From NCBI RefSeq assembly GCF_026341125.1, contig NZ_JAPEOR010000001.1, forward strand, positions 682,001-746,000: a stretch of DNA of 64,000 nucleotides, in the 5' to 3' direction. The notes beneath the pieces are model-generated. The model was given only the letters and a program-made list of their open reading frames with translations. It had not been told where the DNA came from and did no database searches. The translations under genes and the position numbers were made by a program. Below, one piece after another: positions 7,452 to 15,931 of this stretch (within the stretch, counting starts at the first letter, position 1; every line of letters starts with the position of its first letter). This stretch comes from Streptomyces sp. NBC_01142 (GTDB taxonomy: Bacteria; Actinomycetota; Actinomycetes; Streptomycetales; Streptomycetaceae).

Positions 7452-9146
7452 TCAGCAGCCCGAGCCACCGGACGGGCGCACCAGCCGGTAGGGCGAGTCC
7501 AGCCGGTACTCGCCCGCCCGGGGCACCGTCAGCCGCGTCCACTCACCCTCCTGCGACACGCATGCCCCCTCCGCCCGCAGCCACGGCGAGTACGCCACCC
7601 GCACCGTCACCGAACCGGCCGTCGGCATCCGGACCACCAGGTCGGCGTCGCTGCCGCGCACCACCGTCGCCGGTGCGGCGGCCAGCGGAACCGCGTCCCG
7701 CACCCGGTAGATCGTCCAGCCGTCGTCGTGCCAGACCGGCTCCAGCCAGTCCGGCCCACCCCGCACGATCGCCGCCTCGCCCTCGGCCGGCCCGTCCGGT
7801 CGCCCGTGGTGCAGCACCACCAGGCCCACCGCCCAGTGGTCCAGCCACTTGCGGTACGTCGCCAGGGTCAGCGACCCGTCGTAGAAGAGCCGCCCCCGCT
7901 CCACATCCAGCTGGCGGTTCCAGCCGCGCGCCATGTTGATGTGCGGGGCGAGGACGGTCGCCTCGCGGTGATTGCGGGCCGGGACGACCTCGACCCGCGT
8001 ACGGTCGGCGCCCAGCCGCTCCAACTCCCGTACGACACCGTCCGTGTGCGCGGCCCACGACGGCACGTCGTTGGAGACGACCAGGTCGTCCTCCGTCTTG
8101 TCGACCAGCCAGTACGCGTTCAGGGCCAGGGCGCCCACGAGGACGGCCTGCTGGAGGACGCCCCACCGGAGACAGGCCCGGCGGAGCCCCGCCCCCCGGA
8201 GTCCCGCCCGTGGGAGTCCGGTCCGTGGGAGTCCGGCCAGGCTGCCGCCGCCCGCCAGCACCGCCGCGAGCAGCACCGGCGGCCCCACGAGCCCCACCAG
8301 CCGCTCAACATTCGTGCCGATGGGCGAGGCGATGAGATAGGTCAGGACGACCCCGACGCCGTACACCCCGGCGCCGTACCGCACGACCCGCCACGCGCGC
8401 CCGCGCGGCGCGGCGGCGGCCACGGCGGCGGAGACGACCAGCGGCAGCCCCAACTTTCCGGACGCCATCGGCTGTTCGCCCTGGAACGGGAAGAGCAGCG
8501 TCACCGCCGCCACCACGACGAACGGCGGCAGCACGAGCGCGGCCCCCTTCCGCCACCGCCGGTCCAGCGCATAGGCGGCCCCCGCCACCACCAGGAAGAG
8601 CCCGGCGACCGGACTGGCCATGGTCGCGAGCGCCGCGCACACCACCGCGACAACGGTCCCGCGCAGGAACAGCAGGGCCAGTACGGCGAGCAGCCCGATC
8701 GCGACACCCAGCGCGAACGTCGTACGACCGGAGGCGACATTGCACCAGAGCGCCGCCGCCCCGGCCAGCGCCGGCCACACCGGCCGCCGCACCCCGCTGC
8801 GTACGAACACGCAGGCCAGCAACCACGTCCCGGCGAGACCGGCGAACACGGACACCGCCCGTACGCCGAAGAGGGCCATCAGCGGAGGAGTCAGCAGGCT
8901 GTAGTTGGCGGTGTGGGTGCCGCCGTACCAGGACAGGTTGTACGCCGAGGTGGGGTGCCGCTCCATGAACCCGGCCCAGGCAAGCTGCGCGGCCAGATCG
9001 CCGCCGCCGGTGGCGAGCCAGACCGCCCACAGGACGTACAGCGGCACGACGACGGCGGTCGCGACGAACGGGACGCGCCACCACGGTGGCGCGTCCCGCT
9101 CGTCGGCGGCTATCGGTACGGTCTCTGTCCGCTCGCTGATCCCCAC
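7452..9146 (-). CDS. Polytopic integral membrane protein, possible GT-C type
   Basis: A 564-aa membrane protein with roughly ten hydrophobic segments in its first two thirds (e.g. FVATAVVVPLYVLWAVW, LGVAIGLLAVLALLFL), then a soluble C-terminal part of about 200 residues. The early loop has NLSWYGGTHTANYSLLTPPL. A large hydrophilic loop after the first helix and a periplasmic tail are reminiscent of GT-C glycosyltransferases of actinobacteria, but I see no definitive motif. It ends 37 bp from the VOC gene's start and could be cotranscribed with it. Confidence 0.75.
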   Translation of the reverse strand: MGISERTETVPIAADERDAPPWWRVPFVATAVVVPLYVLWAVWLATGGGDLAAQLAWAGFMERHPTSAYNLSWYGGTHTANYSLLTPPLMALFGVRAVSVFAGLAGTWLLACVFVRSGVRRPVWPALAGAAALWCNVASGRTTFALGVAIGLLAVLALLFLRGTVVAVVCAALATMASPVAGLFLVVAGAAYALDRRWRKGAALVLPPFVVVAAVTLLFPFQGEQPMASGKLGLPLVVSAAVAAAAPRGRAWRVVRYGAGVYGVGVVLTYLIASPIGTNVERLVGLVGPPVLLAAVLAGGGSLAGLPRTGLPRAGLRGAGLRRACLRWGVLQQAVLVGALALNAYWLVDKTEDDLVVSNDVPSWAAHTDGVVRELERLGADRTRVEVVPARNHREATVLAPHINMARGWNRQLDVERGRLFYDGSLTLATYRKWLDHWAVGLVVLHHGRPDGPAEGEAAIVRGGPDWLEPVWHDDGWTIYRVRDAVPLAAAPATVVRGSDADLVVRMPTAGSVTVRVAYSPWLRAEGACVSQEGEWTRLTVPRAGEYRLDSPYRLVRPSGGSGC

Positions 9147-9278
9147 TGCACAGACCCTAGTGGGGTGTCATGGCCCCGCCGTGAGCCCCGCCCGAGAAGG
9201 AGGACGAGGTGCGGCTGATCGTCCGGATCACCCCGGAGAGGGTCATCCGCTTCTCGGCGTGAGGGCGCCCGGGGTCGG

Positions 9279-9698
9279 CTAGGGATGCTCGGAGCAACGG
9301 TAGCCGTACGGCAGCAGCTCCTGTACGGAGACGGCCCGCAGACCGTGCTCCTCGGTGGCGACGATGACCTCGATCTCCGGGAAGTAGTCGAGAAGTACCT
9401 GACGGCATCGGCCGCACGGCGAGAGCACCCCGCGGTCGTCGTCGGCGACAGCCACGATGGTGGTGAGTTCGTACGCGCCCTCCCCCGCGGCGGCGCCGAT
9501 CACCACCAGCTCCGCGCACGGCCCACCGGTGAAGTGGTACACGTTCAGCCCGGTGACGACACGGCCGTCGCGATTGCGGGCGGCGGCGGCCACGGTGTGG
9601 TCGTCGCCCTTGGCGCGGGTGGCGACGAGCCGGGTCGCGACGTCCACGAGTTCCTGATCAATGGTCACGTGACGCGAGGCTACTTGCCTACGACCCAT
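9279..9698 (-). CDS. Cytidine/blasticidin-S deaminase family protein
   Basis: A 139-aa zinc hydrolase of the small cytidine deaminase fold. The active site is visible: CAE (Cys and catalytic Glu in GGPCAELVVIG) and PCGRCRQ, which give the three zinc cysteines. This is the homotetrameric class that recycles cytidine or deoxycytidine to uridine. Some relatives deaminate blasticidin S, so the substrate is uncertain. An ATG at 9698 and an in-frame GTG at 9668 (VTIDQELVDVA) are both possible; the latter matches family length better. Confidence 0.88.
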   Translation of the reverse strand: MGRRQVASRHVTIDQELVDVATRLVATRAKGDDHTVAAAARNRDGRVVTGLNVYHFTGGPCAELVVIGAAAGEGAYELTTIVAVADDDRGVLSPCGRCRQVLLDYFPEIEVIVATEEHGLRAVSVQELLPYGYRCSEHP

Positions 9699-10000
9699 GT
9701 CGCGCCGCGGAGCGGAGAAGGCATACCAAGGTCGCAGCCCCGTACACCATCGGCCGACGACCGGGCGTGCCGCCGCTCACCAGACTGGGGACGAGGCCGT
9801 GGCACGGTGAGGTCGCGGCCACCGGACTGAGACACGGGGAGACGCAGCACTCGCGGGCAACTCCCTCGCAGATCTCCGCCAGGACGGCGGCCAGGCCGTG
9901 CACGACCGTGCTCGCGGAACCGGCATCGGGCGAGGTCCACGACCGGCCGACCCTTCGCAACTGGTCCTGGACCACCTGCTCTACGCCCGTCTCGTGAATT
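9699..10000. other. Intergenic region, no confident gene
   Basis: The 302-bp spacer between the cytidine deaminase and vWA genes contains minus-strand frames with partly plausible composition (9688-9975, e.g. VVHGLAAVLAEICEGVAREC). They show no recognisable family and a poor continuation. It may be a decayed gene. Confidence 0.35.
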
Positions 10001-11059
10001 TCAGAGCATGATGAGCAGACGCGTCTTCGGCTTGAGCTTCCTGTTCACCGAACGGCTCTGCACGTATACCTCCAACTTGGGATTGCGCCCCGCCTTCACG
10101 GAGACGGTGCCCTGGACACCCGTGCCGAACAGCAGACTGCGTGCCGCGTCGCCCGTGTATGCGCGGTCAGTGTCCTTCTCGACCACGATGACTTCCTTGT
10201 CGGGCTGAACCTGAACCCGGGTGCCCAACTGGTAGTAGCACGACCCGCGTTCGTACGTCACGCCCGGATGCGAATCAACGAAGGATCGAATCTCGACCTC
10301 CGTGTCGACCTTCAGGAGTCGGTACTTGTCGGCCGGGACCGGTTCGAGGTTCGCCCGCACGTCGTCGACCGATATGTCCTGGCCGACCGCGAACAGGTTC
10401 TTCGTGCCGCGCACGCCCTGCTCGCGGCCACGGAGGAAGCTGGTGGCGGCAGCGCGCACGGTACCGATCGCTTCCTCGACACCCTCTTGGGAATCCGCAT
10501 CCCAGATGGCGATGTTTCCGGCCGGGAAGCCGTAGTTCTGGGCGGTTCGCTTCGCCAGGGAGTTCGGAACGAGGATCGCGGAAGTCCAGTGCCCCGGAAG
10601 CGCACCCATCTTCGCCGCGATCTTGTCGAGCCAGGGGCCGAGGATGGCCATGTCGCCGTCGTGTCGTCTGTCGCCGCCGGAGGCGTTCTCCTCGCCGTCC
10701 GTCACCACGATCTGGAGGAAGCTGTGCTCGCCGTACGCCTCCCAGATGTGGCCCAGGTCGTCCAGGGACTTCAGAGAGGCTTCGATGAGGGCCGTAGCGC
10801 CATTGTTGACCTTGTACAGACCCCGCATGGACGGCAGATGCTTCACGTCCATGTCCCAGACCAGGTTCTCCACCTTGTGGTCGAAGGAGTAGAGGCTGAT
10901 CCGGGTCTCATGACCGAGGCTGTCCGACTCGGCCTTCAAGCCCGCCACGAACTCGTCGACGACGCGGACGAGTTGACTCTGGTGCTGATGCATGGAACCC
11001 GAACAGTCCACTACCAGCGCGACGTGATTCACCTTGTGCTGGATCTTGTTGGCGGACAC
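10001..11059 (-). CDS. von Willebrand factor A (vWA) domain protein
   Basis: A 352-aa cytoplasmic protein. The vWA domain occupies about residues 10-230 with an intact MIDAS metal site: DCSGSM near residue 18, a Thr in NNGATALIEA, and VTDGEEN. The remaining 120 residues are a beta-rich C-terminal region with repeated charged strands. Start chosen at GTG 11059 because GGAGAAGGAG lies 6-7 nt upstream. In Streptomyces, vWA proteins of this kind occur near tellurium-resistance-like (Ter) systems, but no ter partner is present here. Partner and function are unknown. Confidence 0.85.
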   Translation of the reverse strand: MSANKIQHKVNHVALVVDCSGSMHQHQSQLVRVVDEFVAGLKAESDSLGHETRISLYSFDHKVENLVWDMDVKHLPSMRGLYKVNNGATALIEASLKSLDDLGHIWEAYGEHSFLQIVVTDGEENASGGDRRHDGDMAILGPWLDKIAAKMGALPGHWTSAILVPNSLAKRTAQNYGFPAGNIAIWDADSQEGVEEAIGTVRAAATSFLRGREQGVRGTKNLFAVGQDISVDDVRANLEPVPADKYRLLKVDTEVEIRSFVDSHPGVTYERGSCYYQLGTRVQVQPDKEVIVVEKDTDRAYTGDAARSLLFGTGVQGTVSVKAGRNPKLEVYVQSRSVNRKLKPKTRLLIML

Positions 11060-11220
11060 GTTTCTGCTCCTTCTCCGAGGCTCCCCGAGTGATGCCTTCA
11101 CACTATGGGGAGGCACTGACAACGGAGCTTGACGGACGATCACCCACCTGCCCCGCGGCAGACCGCGGGCGGGAGGCAGCGGTGAGAGCCAGACGCCCGT
11201 GCTCCGAGCCCACGGCTCCG

Positions 11221-11532
11221 CTACAGCGAGACCGATTCGCTCGGGCGCTCCTCGTGGTCCCGATCCGCGACGGTCAGCTTGCACCGGCCGTCCTCGCAGG
11301 TGTGCTGCAGGCGGCCCCGCGAGATGGTCTGCATCAGGCCGATGGTCCAGCACATCGGGCAGCCGCGCAGTGCCAGTACGCCGACCGGCAGGAGCAGCAG
11401 GCTGACCGGACCGGCGGTCGGGATGAACGCGACCGAGCCGATCAGGCTGCCGAAGCCGATCACGCCCCGGACCAGGTGGCGGGGCAGGGACGAACTCGCG
11501 AAGTCAGGGCCGTCGGCTTTGGTTGTCGTCAT
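11221..11532 (-). CDS. DUF2892 (YgaP-like) small membrane protein
   Basis: A 103-aa protein with two membrane helices (VRGVIGFGSLIGSVAFIP and VSLLLLPVGVLAL) and the family hallmark after the second helix, RGCPMCWTIGLMQTIS, then a further Cys pair. DUF2892 domains form small membrane anchors, often linked to sulfur or redox chemistry; the four cysteines fit that. Its ATG at 11532 lies inside the 3' end of the upstream sigma gene (29-bp overlap), so the two are translationally coupled. It is probably the main target or modulator of that sigma factor. Confidence 0.8.
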   Translation of the reverse strand: MTTTKADGPDFASSSLPRHLVRGVIGFGSLIGSVAFIPTAGPVSLLLLPVGVLALRGCPMCWTIGLMQTISRGRLQHTCEDGRCKLTVADRDHEERPSESVSL

Positions 11533-12082
11533 GGGTATCTCCAGGCGCAGGTTCGGGTGTGGCACGGAGGGACTGCTGAACCGCGGTGCGGGCGCGGTGC
11601 AGACGCGATTTCATCGCGGCGGTACTGAGGCCGAGCGCCTCGGCGACCATTCGTCCGCTGTGGCCCTGGATGTCCCGCATGATCAGCACGCGGCGCTGCT
11701 CGGCCGGCAGAGCGGCGATGGCGGCCGCCACCTGGCCCGCTTCGATGCGCTGCAGAACCACTTCCTCGGCCGAGCGCACGGCGGCATCCGGCAGGGGTGC
11801 GTGTGCCCGCGTCGTCCGCGCGCGCCGCAGGCACTCGTTGCGGACGATGCGAAACATCCACGACGCCAGCGCGCCGGACGCCCGTAGCATCCCGATCTTG
11901 CGATAGAGGATGATCAAGGCTTCCTGTGCTGCGTCCTCGGCATCCTCAGGAGTGGCGCAGAGCGAGCGGGCGAATCGCTGCACGTTCGGGTGCGAACCCG
12001 ACACCAACGCGGTGATCGAATCGACGTCGCCGCGCTGGGCGGCGACGATCAGCTGTTCACCGGGCCAGGACGAGTCAGCCAC
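11504..12082 (-). CDS. ECF-type RNA polymerase sigma factor
   Basis: A 192-aa sigma-70 family factor. Region 2 shows RFARSLCATPEDAEDAAQEA, then ASWMFRIVRNECLRRART. Region 4 shows AIAALPAEQRRVLIMRDIQG and SAAMKSRLHRARTAV. The short C-terminal extension is disordered. The GTG start at 12082 overlaps the stop of the upstream 30-aa peptide by 8 bp. No anti-sigma gene with a zinc motif is nearby; the flanking membrane peptide or the DUF2892 protein could act instead. Confidence 0.88.
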   Translation of the reverse strand: MADSSWPGEQLIVAAQRGDVDSITALVSGSHPNVQRFARSLCATPEDAEDAAQEALIILYRKIGMLRASGALASWMFRIVRNECLRRARTTRAHAPLPDAAVRSAEEVVLQRIEAGQVAAAIAALPAEQRRVLIMRDIQGHSGRMVAEALGLSTAAMKSRLHRARTAVQQSLRATPEPAPGDTHDDNQSRRP

Positions 12083-12167
12083 GGGCTTGCTTTCGCTTGC
12101 GCATGGCGAAGTAGCTGCACGTGCAGAGCAACACGGCTCCGGCAGCGATGGCGATACCTGTGATCAT
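12075..12167 (-). CDS. 30-residue single-span membrane peptide
   Basis: A very short ORF with an ideal ribosome site (AGGAGG, 6 nt before ATG 12167). It encodes one hydrophobic helix (ITGIAIAAGAVLLCTCSYF) and a basic tail (MRKRKQARG). Its stop overlaps the start of the ECF sigma gene, so it leads a three-gene coupled operon. The CTC pair within the membrane span could be redox-active or metal-binding. The strong Shine-Dalgarno and coupling argue that it is real. Confidence 0.7.
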   Translation of the reverse strand: MITGIAIAAGAVLLCTCSYFAMRKRKQARG

Positions 12168-12363
12168 GAAGACCTCCTGATCCCGTCCCGACGTTTGCCG
12201 GCACATGTATAGGAGACGCGGGCCCGCCGAAAGGATTCGGCCTGCGCCCGGAAAAGTTGATCGCACCGAGCAACATCAGCTTCAGCACAGGCACAGGGCT
12301 CCGTCGCTACCTCGCGATCGGTGCGGATTGATCGCGAGTCCGACGGGCGCCGGCGGCCGGGCC

Positions 12364-13425
12364 ATGTCCCGGCCGTGGCGGCGCGCGCGGTCGGCGTGCT
12401 GCTTCTCGTGTCGTCCCTCATCGGTCCGGCGACCGTCCGTTAGGCTCGCGTCGCCCACAAAGGTCCCGATCTTCACGGAGGGCAGGACGACGGGGATCAA
12501 TCGAGAGCGCCTCGTCAGAACGCTGACGTTCTGGCTGCGGCCTGCCTTCGCGTTGCGGGTCATCAACCGGTTTCAGAAGATCGTGGGTTTCGACCGTTCG
12601 ATGGCCCTGGCGTCCAGTGCCCTGACGGCATTGGTCCCGCTCTCCATCCTTCTTGGCGCTGTGTTGAGCAACTTCGTGCACTATGACGCCGCAGAGCGGA
12701 TCATCAAGCGCTACAGCCTCACCGGAGCAGGCGCCACGGCAGTCAGCTCGCTGTTCTCTCCCGCCGAAGGGACCAGTGTGAGCGTGGGCATCTTCGGGGT
12801 CGTGTTTCTGATGATCTCGGTGCTGAGTTTCGCGCGAGCCGCGCAGCGACTCTTCGAACAGGCATGGGAACTCAAGCCCCTCAGTGTGCGCAACACGCGC
12901 AACGGCTTGTGGTGGATCCTCACCCTCGGTGGCTACGCAGTGGTCACCGCGTCGCTCTCCGCGCTCCTTGGCGGGGACGCGCTGGGTCTGGCCGCCTCGG
13001 TGTGTGCGGTACCGGTGACCGCTGCATTCCTCGTCTGGAGCGGCTGGATCCTGTCGGCGAAGCGGATCAGCCGGCCGGACCTGCTTCCCTTCGGCGTCAC
13101 CGGCGCCGTTCTGACGGCGGCCTATTCAGTGGGCGCAACCATCTATCTGCCGCGTCTCTTCAACTCCTCCGCCGCACGCTACGGGGTGTTCGGTGCCGTC
13201 TTCGCGATGGTCTCCGCCCTCTTCGCAGCCATGCTCGTCCTGGTTGCATCGGCGGCACTGGGACGAGAAGTACGAGACGAACTCAGCCGGATCCGTCGGG
13301 GCCACCGCCCTTCCGACCACGAGGTCCGCCGGCAGTGGGACAGCGTGGTCGAGCAGACTCGGTCACAGTGGCGCAGGGCGCGGGAACAGACCTCTCATCA
13401 TCAGATCAAGGGCTCGAGCCACTGA
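12364..13425 (+). CDS. YihY/BrkB-family integral membrane protein
   Basis: A membrane protein with about six helices and the BrkB family pattern: FDRSMALASSALTALVPLSI in helix 1, FGVVFLMISVLSFARAAQRL midway, and AARYGVFGAVFAMVSALFAA near the end. It is followed by a charged cytoplasmic tail. Family members are widespread; a proposed transport or RNase BN role was not upheld for the family in general. The start is uncertain: the ATG at 12364 is the last in-frame ATG before the domain but leaves a long, basic, low-quality N-terminus. Translation may begin near 12470 at a non-ATG codon, where GGAGGGCAGG occurs. Confidence 0.78.
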   Translation: MSRPWRRARSACCFSCRPSSVRRPSVRLASPTKVPIFTEGRTTGINRERLVRTLTFWLRPAFALRVINRFQKIVGFDRSMALASSALTALVPLSILLGAVLSNFVHYDAAERIIKRYSLTGAGATAVSSLFSPAEGTSVSVGIFGVVFLMISVLSFARAAQRLFEQAWELKPLSVRNTRNGLWWILTLGGYAVVTASLSALLGGDALGLAASVCAVPVTAAFLVWSGWILSAKRISRPDLLPFGVTGAVLTAAYSVGATIYLPRLFNSSAARYGVFGAVFAMVSALFAAMLVLVASAALGREVRDELSRIRRGHRPSDHEVRRQWDSVVEQTRSQWRRAREQTSHHQIKGSSH

Positions 13426-14373
13426 TGGGCAGGGGCCGGCCACCGCCGACATCCACGTTTCCCGCGTCAGCAGCCAGGAAAGAGGCCGTGAACGCGGGCG
13501 CACCGGCTTCCAGGCCGTAACGACCACGTTCTTCCGGGCGGAGCGGGCTGAGGGCGCGGCGCCGACTCATGAGGCAGCGATGTGTTCGCGTTCGGGATGG
13601 TCGTGTTCTGGATCGCGGTGTACCCGTTGGTGGTGGATTAACGATCAACAGGGATGGGTGGCGCTGCCTTCGCCGCGGACCCTGAGCCTCCGTGTCTTTT
13701 CTGCGGCCTGACCAGCGGCAACGGGTGCGGGGGTGAACCCTTGGGCTCTCCCTGGGCACCCGCTGTCGACCGTGGTTTACCCGCCTGTCGGGCATGCGTC
13801 GGGCACGGCTGTGCGTTCAACAGATTCCATGACCGTCAGGACGCTGTTGCCCGGGCGTGGTTCGCAATTCGCCTGGACGAGCGACACCCGAAGCCATTCC
13901 GGACTGCTGGGCGTTGACGGCATGGGCTGAGGCAGACGGGCCGGTGAAGGCCCTGGCGAGTTCTCCGGTCGCTGCAGGAGTCGCTCCGTTTCCGCGCACT
14001 GGTGTGCGAAGTTGCTTTGGGTGTGCGAAGAAACGTGCAGAACGGCAGTTACCAGGAACGGTGCCGCCGTCCGGATGGTGCGCCGGATGGCGCGACCGGT
14101 CGTGCGCCGGAGCACGTAAGGGCTTGCTGTTGAGCATTCAACGGGTGGGTGTAGCGGACAGTGAATGTCAGGGCCACGCCTGCCGCATATGCGTGCTGTG
14201 TGCAGGTGACAGTTACGGAAATGTCCGCAAACGGTAACCGGCTCTGGTTGGCGTGCCGCCGGCTCCGCCGAAGCCCCACAGTTTGGGTCCTCGGCCCACA
14301 CGGGCCGGGAACCCGCACCGCCTCACCGGCTTGTATCGGCTGGTGGAGCACTGTTCTTGAAGGGACATCACCT
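13426..14373. other. Long weakly coding region upstream of the lamin-tail gene
   Basis: About 950 bp of lower coding quality. Besides the CxxC ORF listed separately, it holds a 19-codon hydrophobic frame (13582-13641, ending FWIAVYPLVVD) and no other convincing gene. The last 250 bp before 14374 probably contain the promoter and leader of the lamin-tail gene. Confidence 0.45.
13654..13917 (+). CDS. Putative small CxxC/CxxC protein with a TTA codon
   Basis: An 87-codon ORF with two cysteine pairs, CLFC (residues 14-17) and CRAC (about 45-48), spaced like a small zinc ribbon. It ends in a charged amphipathic region (RFHDRQDAVARAWFAIRLDE). It contains a TTA leucine codon, the codon read by the developmentally limited bldA tRNA in Streptomyces. 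Third-position GC is lower than in neighbours and no clear ribosome site is present. It could be a recent acquisition or a chance frame. Confidence 0.4.
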   Translation: MGGAAFAADPEPPCLFCGLTSGNGCGGEPLGSPWAPAVDRGLPACRACVGHGCAFNRFHDRQDAVARAWFAIRLDERHPKPFRTAGR

Positions 14374-14850
14374 ATGTCTGCTTCTTCGACCGCCCGCCGC
14401 ATCGCGGCGACCGTCCTCGCCGCCGGCGCCGTCGTCTCTGCTGTCGCCCTGCCGGCCTCCGCCTCCGCCCACGACGGCGACCGGCACCGTCAGCAGCCGC
14501 GGGTCGAGATCAGCCGCGTGCAGGCGGACAGCCCCGGACGCGACAACGGCTCCAACCGTTCCCTGAACGCCGAGTGGGTCGAGATCACCAACAACACCCG
14601 CCGCGCCGTCGACCTGGACGGCTGGACGCTGCGCAACAGGGACGGCGACCGCTACCGCTTCGACGACGTCCGCGTCGCCCGCCACGCCACCGTCCGCATC
14701 CACACCGGCGTCGGCCGCGACACCCGCACCGACCTCTACCAGGACCGCCGCCACTACGTCTGGGACAACCGCTCCGACAAGGCCACCCTGCGCAACGACC
14801 GCGGCCGCACCGTCGACACCGAGACGTGGGGCCGCCACCACCGCCGCTAG
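14374..14850 (+). CDS. Secreted lamin-tail (LTD) domain protein
   Basis: A 158-aa exported protein with a signal peptide (MSASSTARRIAATVLAAGAV..., cleavage after ASASA). It has one lamin-tail domain with the recognisable VEISRVQAD strand, LNAEWVEITNN, VDLDGWTLRNRDG, and a final WDNRSDKATLRNDRGRTVDT. Bacterial LTDs are Ig-like folds found on secreted nucleases and surface proteins. Here it is nearly the entire protein, so it may bind another extracellular molecule. The mature protein is rich in Arg/Asp. GAAGGGA precedes the ATG. A 15-bp hairpin follows, and a paralogue lies immediately downstream. Confidence 0.85.
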   Translation: MSASSTARRIAATVLAAGAVVSAVALPASASAHDGDRHRQQPRVEISRVQADSPGRDNGSNRSLNAEWVEITNNTRRAVDLDGWTLRNRDGDRYRFDDVRVARHATVRIHTGVGRDTRTDLYQDRRHYVWDNRSDKATLRNDRGRTVDTETWGRHHRR

Positions 14851-14921
14851 CCGAACCGGCCGGTGACCGGACCGTCTGTCCGTCGACAGCAGACGCTCCG
14901 CCGAACCGGGACCCGTGAACC

Positions 14922-14958
14922 GTGTGCGCCGGGCAGCCTTGACCTGCCCGGCGCACAC
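14922..14958 (+). terminator. Hairpin terminator between the two lamin-tail genes
   Basis: A perfect 15-bp stem (arms 14922-14936 and 14944-14958) with a CCTTGAC loop, 71 bp after the first lamin-tail stop. It implies that the two paralogues are separate transcription units. Confidence 0.85.
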
Positions 14959-15116
14959 CAGCTCCACCGCCCCGTCGTGCCCGGCACTCGGCCCTGTCCG
15001 GCCGCAGTGCGCCGCGACGGAAGCTGTCCGGGATTAGAGGTTGAAACCGTAACCAGCGGCTCGTCTTGTCTGTAGGTTTCTGCCGCTCATCAGCACTATT
15101 GAGGGGGGACCTCACC

Positions 15117-15608
15117 TTGCGTACCCATGCCGTCATAACCGCCGCCATCGTGGCCGGAACGCTCGCCGCGCTGACCGCCGGCCCGGCCCAGGCCGCCGAA
15201 TACTCCTCCGCGCTCAAAGTCCGCGGCATCCAGTACGACGCACCCGGCAGGGACTCCAACAGCTGCTCCACCGGCAACACCCGCGACGAGTACCTGACCA
15301 TCAAGAACTATTCGTCGTCGGCGACCGTCAACCTCCGCGGATACGTCGTCAAGGACGCCGCCGGCAACCGGTTCACGTTCACCGCCAACCACTACCTGCA
15401 GCCCGGGGACTATGTGAAGCTCCGGGGCGGCAACGGCGCCGACTCCGACAGCGGCAACGTCGTCTACCGCGACAACTGCAACTTCCTGTGGAACAACGAC
15501 CGGGACACCATCTACCTCTACAAGCCGTCCGGCAGCCGCGCCGACGTCCACTCCTACACCAAGACCGGAAACGACCGCGACGGCAACGGCTACATCACCT
15601 TCCACTGA
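15117..15608 (+). CDS. Second secreted lamin-tail (LTD) domain protein
   Basis: A 163-aa exported protein. The TTG start at 15117 follows GAGGGGGGAC and begins LRTHAVITAAIVAGTLAAL, a signal peptide ending in AQAAE. The lamin-tail domain follows: LKVRGIQYDAPGRDS, TRDEYLTIKNYSSS, NLRGYVVKDAAGNRF, LQPGDYVKLRGG, then FLWNNDRDTIYLYKPSG. Compared with the upstream paralogue it adds a pair of cysteines (SCSTG and RDNCNF) that could form a disulfide. Adjacent non-identical copies suggest an old tandem duplication with divergence. Confidence 0.85.
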   Translation: MRTHAVITAAIVAGTLAALTAGPAQAAEYSSALKVRGIQYDAPGRDSNSCSTGNTRDEYLTIKNYSSSATVNLRGYVVKDAAGNRFTFTANHYLQPGDYVKLRGGNGADSDSGNVVYRDNCNFLWNNDRDTIYLYKPSGSRADVHSYTKTGNDRDGNGYITFH

Positions 15609-15623
15609 TTCGCAGCAGAGGCG

Positions 15624-15658
15624 CTGGCTCCATCACCCGCAAGGCGATGGAGCCAGCA
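15624..15658 (+). terminator. Hairpin terminator after the second lamin-tail gene
   Basis: A perfect 12-bp stem (15624-15635 and 15647-15658) with an 11-nt loop, 16 bp after the stop. From here to 15931 no further gene is seen; that stretch presumably carries the promoter of the endonuclease VII-like gene. Confidence 0.82.
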
Positions 15659-15931
15659 CCCTTTCCTGCCTGCTCTGCCGGGGCTTGGGCGAGCGCCACA
15701 GGGAGCGCTCCTGGTTCCGAGCGCTGAGAAGGCACTCAGGGGGTGAGTTCCCTCCCGGGCACGACCTGCCTCTTTGCGCCGATCCGTCAGTGCGCGGGGG
15801 ATGGTTCGACAGGGCACCGGACTTACGATGCAGCCACGAGTTGGGGGCACGTCGGGCGCCGAGTACGACTGGCGGATCTCGCGCACTTGGGCGTCTACGA
15901 CGCAGGTGGGGAAGGGTACGTAGAGCAGCTC

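Noticed and set aside
7401..9218. Long plus-strand frame of 605 codons
   Set aside because: His/Arg/Pro-rich shadow of the membrane-protein gene on the other strand.
9688..9975. 95-codon minus-strand ORF next to the cytidine deaminase
   Set aside because: No family, no ribosome site and unbalanced Cys/Ser composition; listed only as an uncertain intergenic region.
12200..12260. ECF-type autoregulatory promoter upstream of the 30-aa peptide
   Set aside because: An AACTTT-like -35 and a CGTC -10 occur but 34 bp apart, far beyond the required 16-18 bp.
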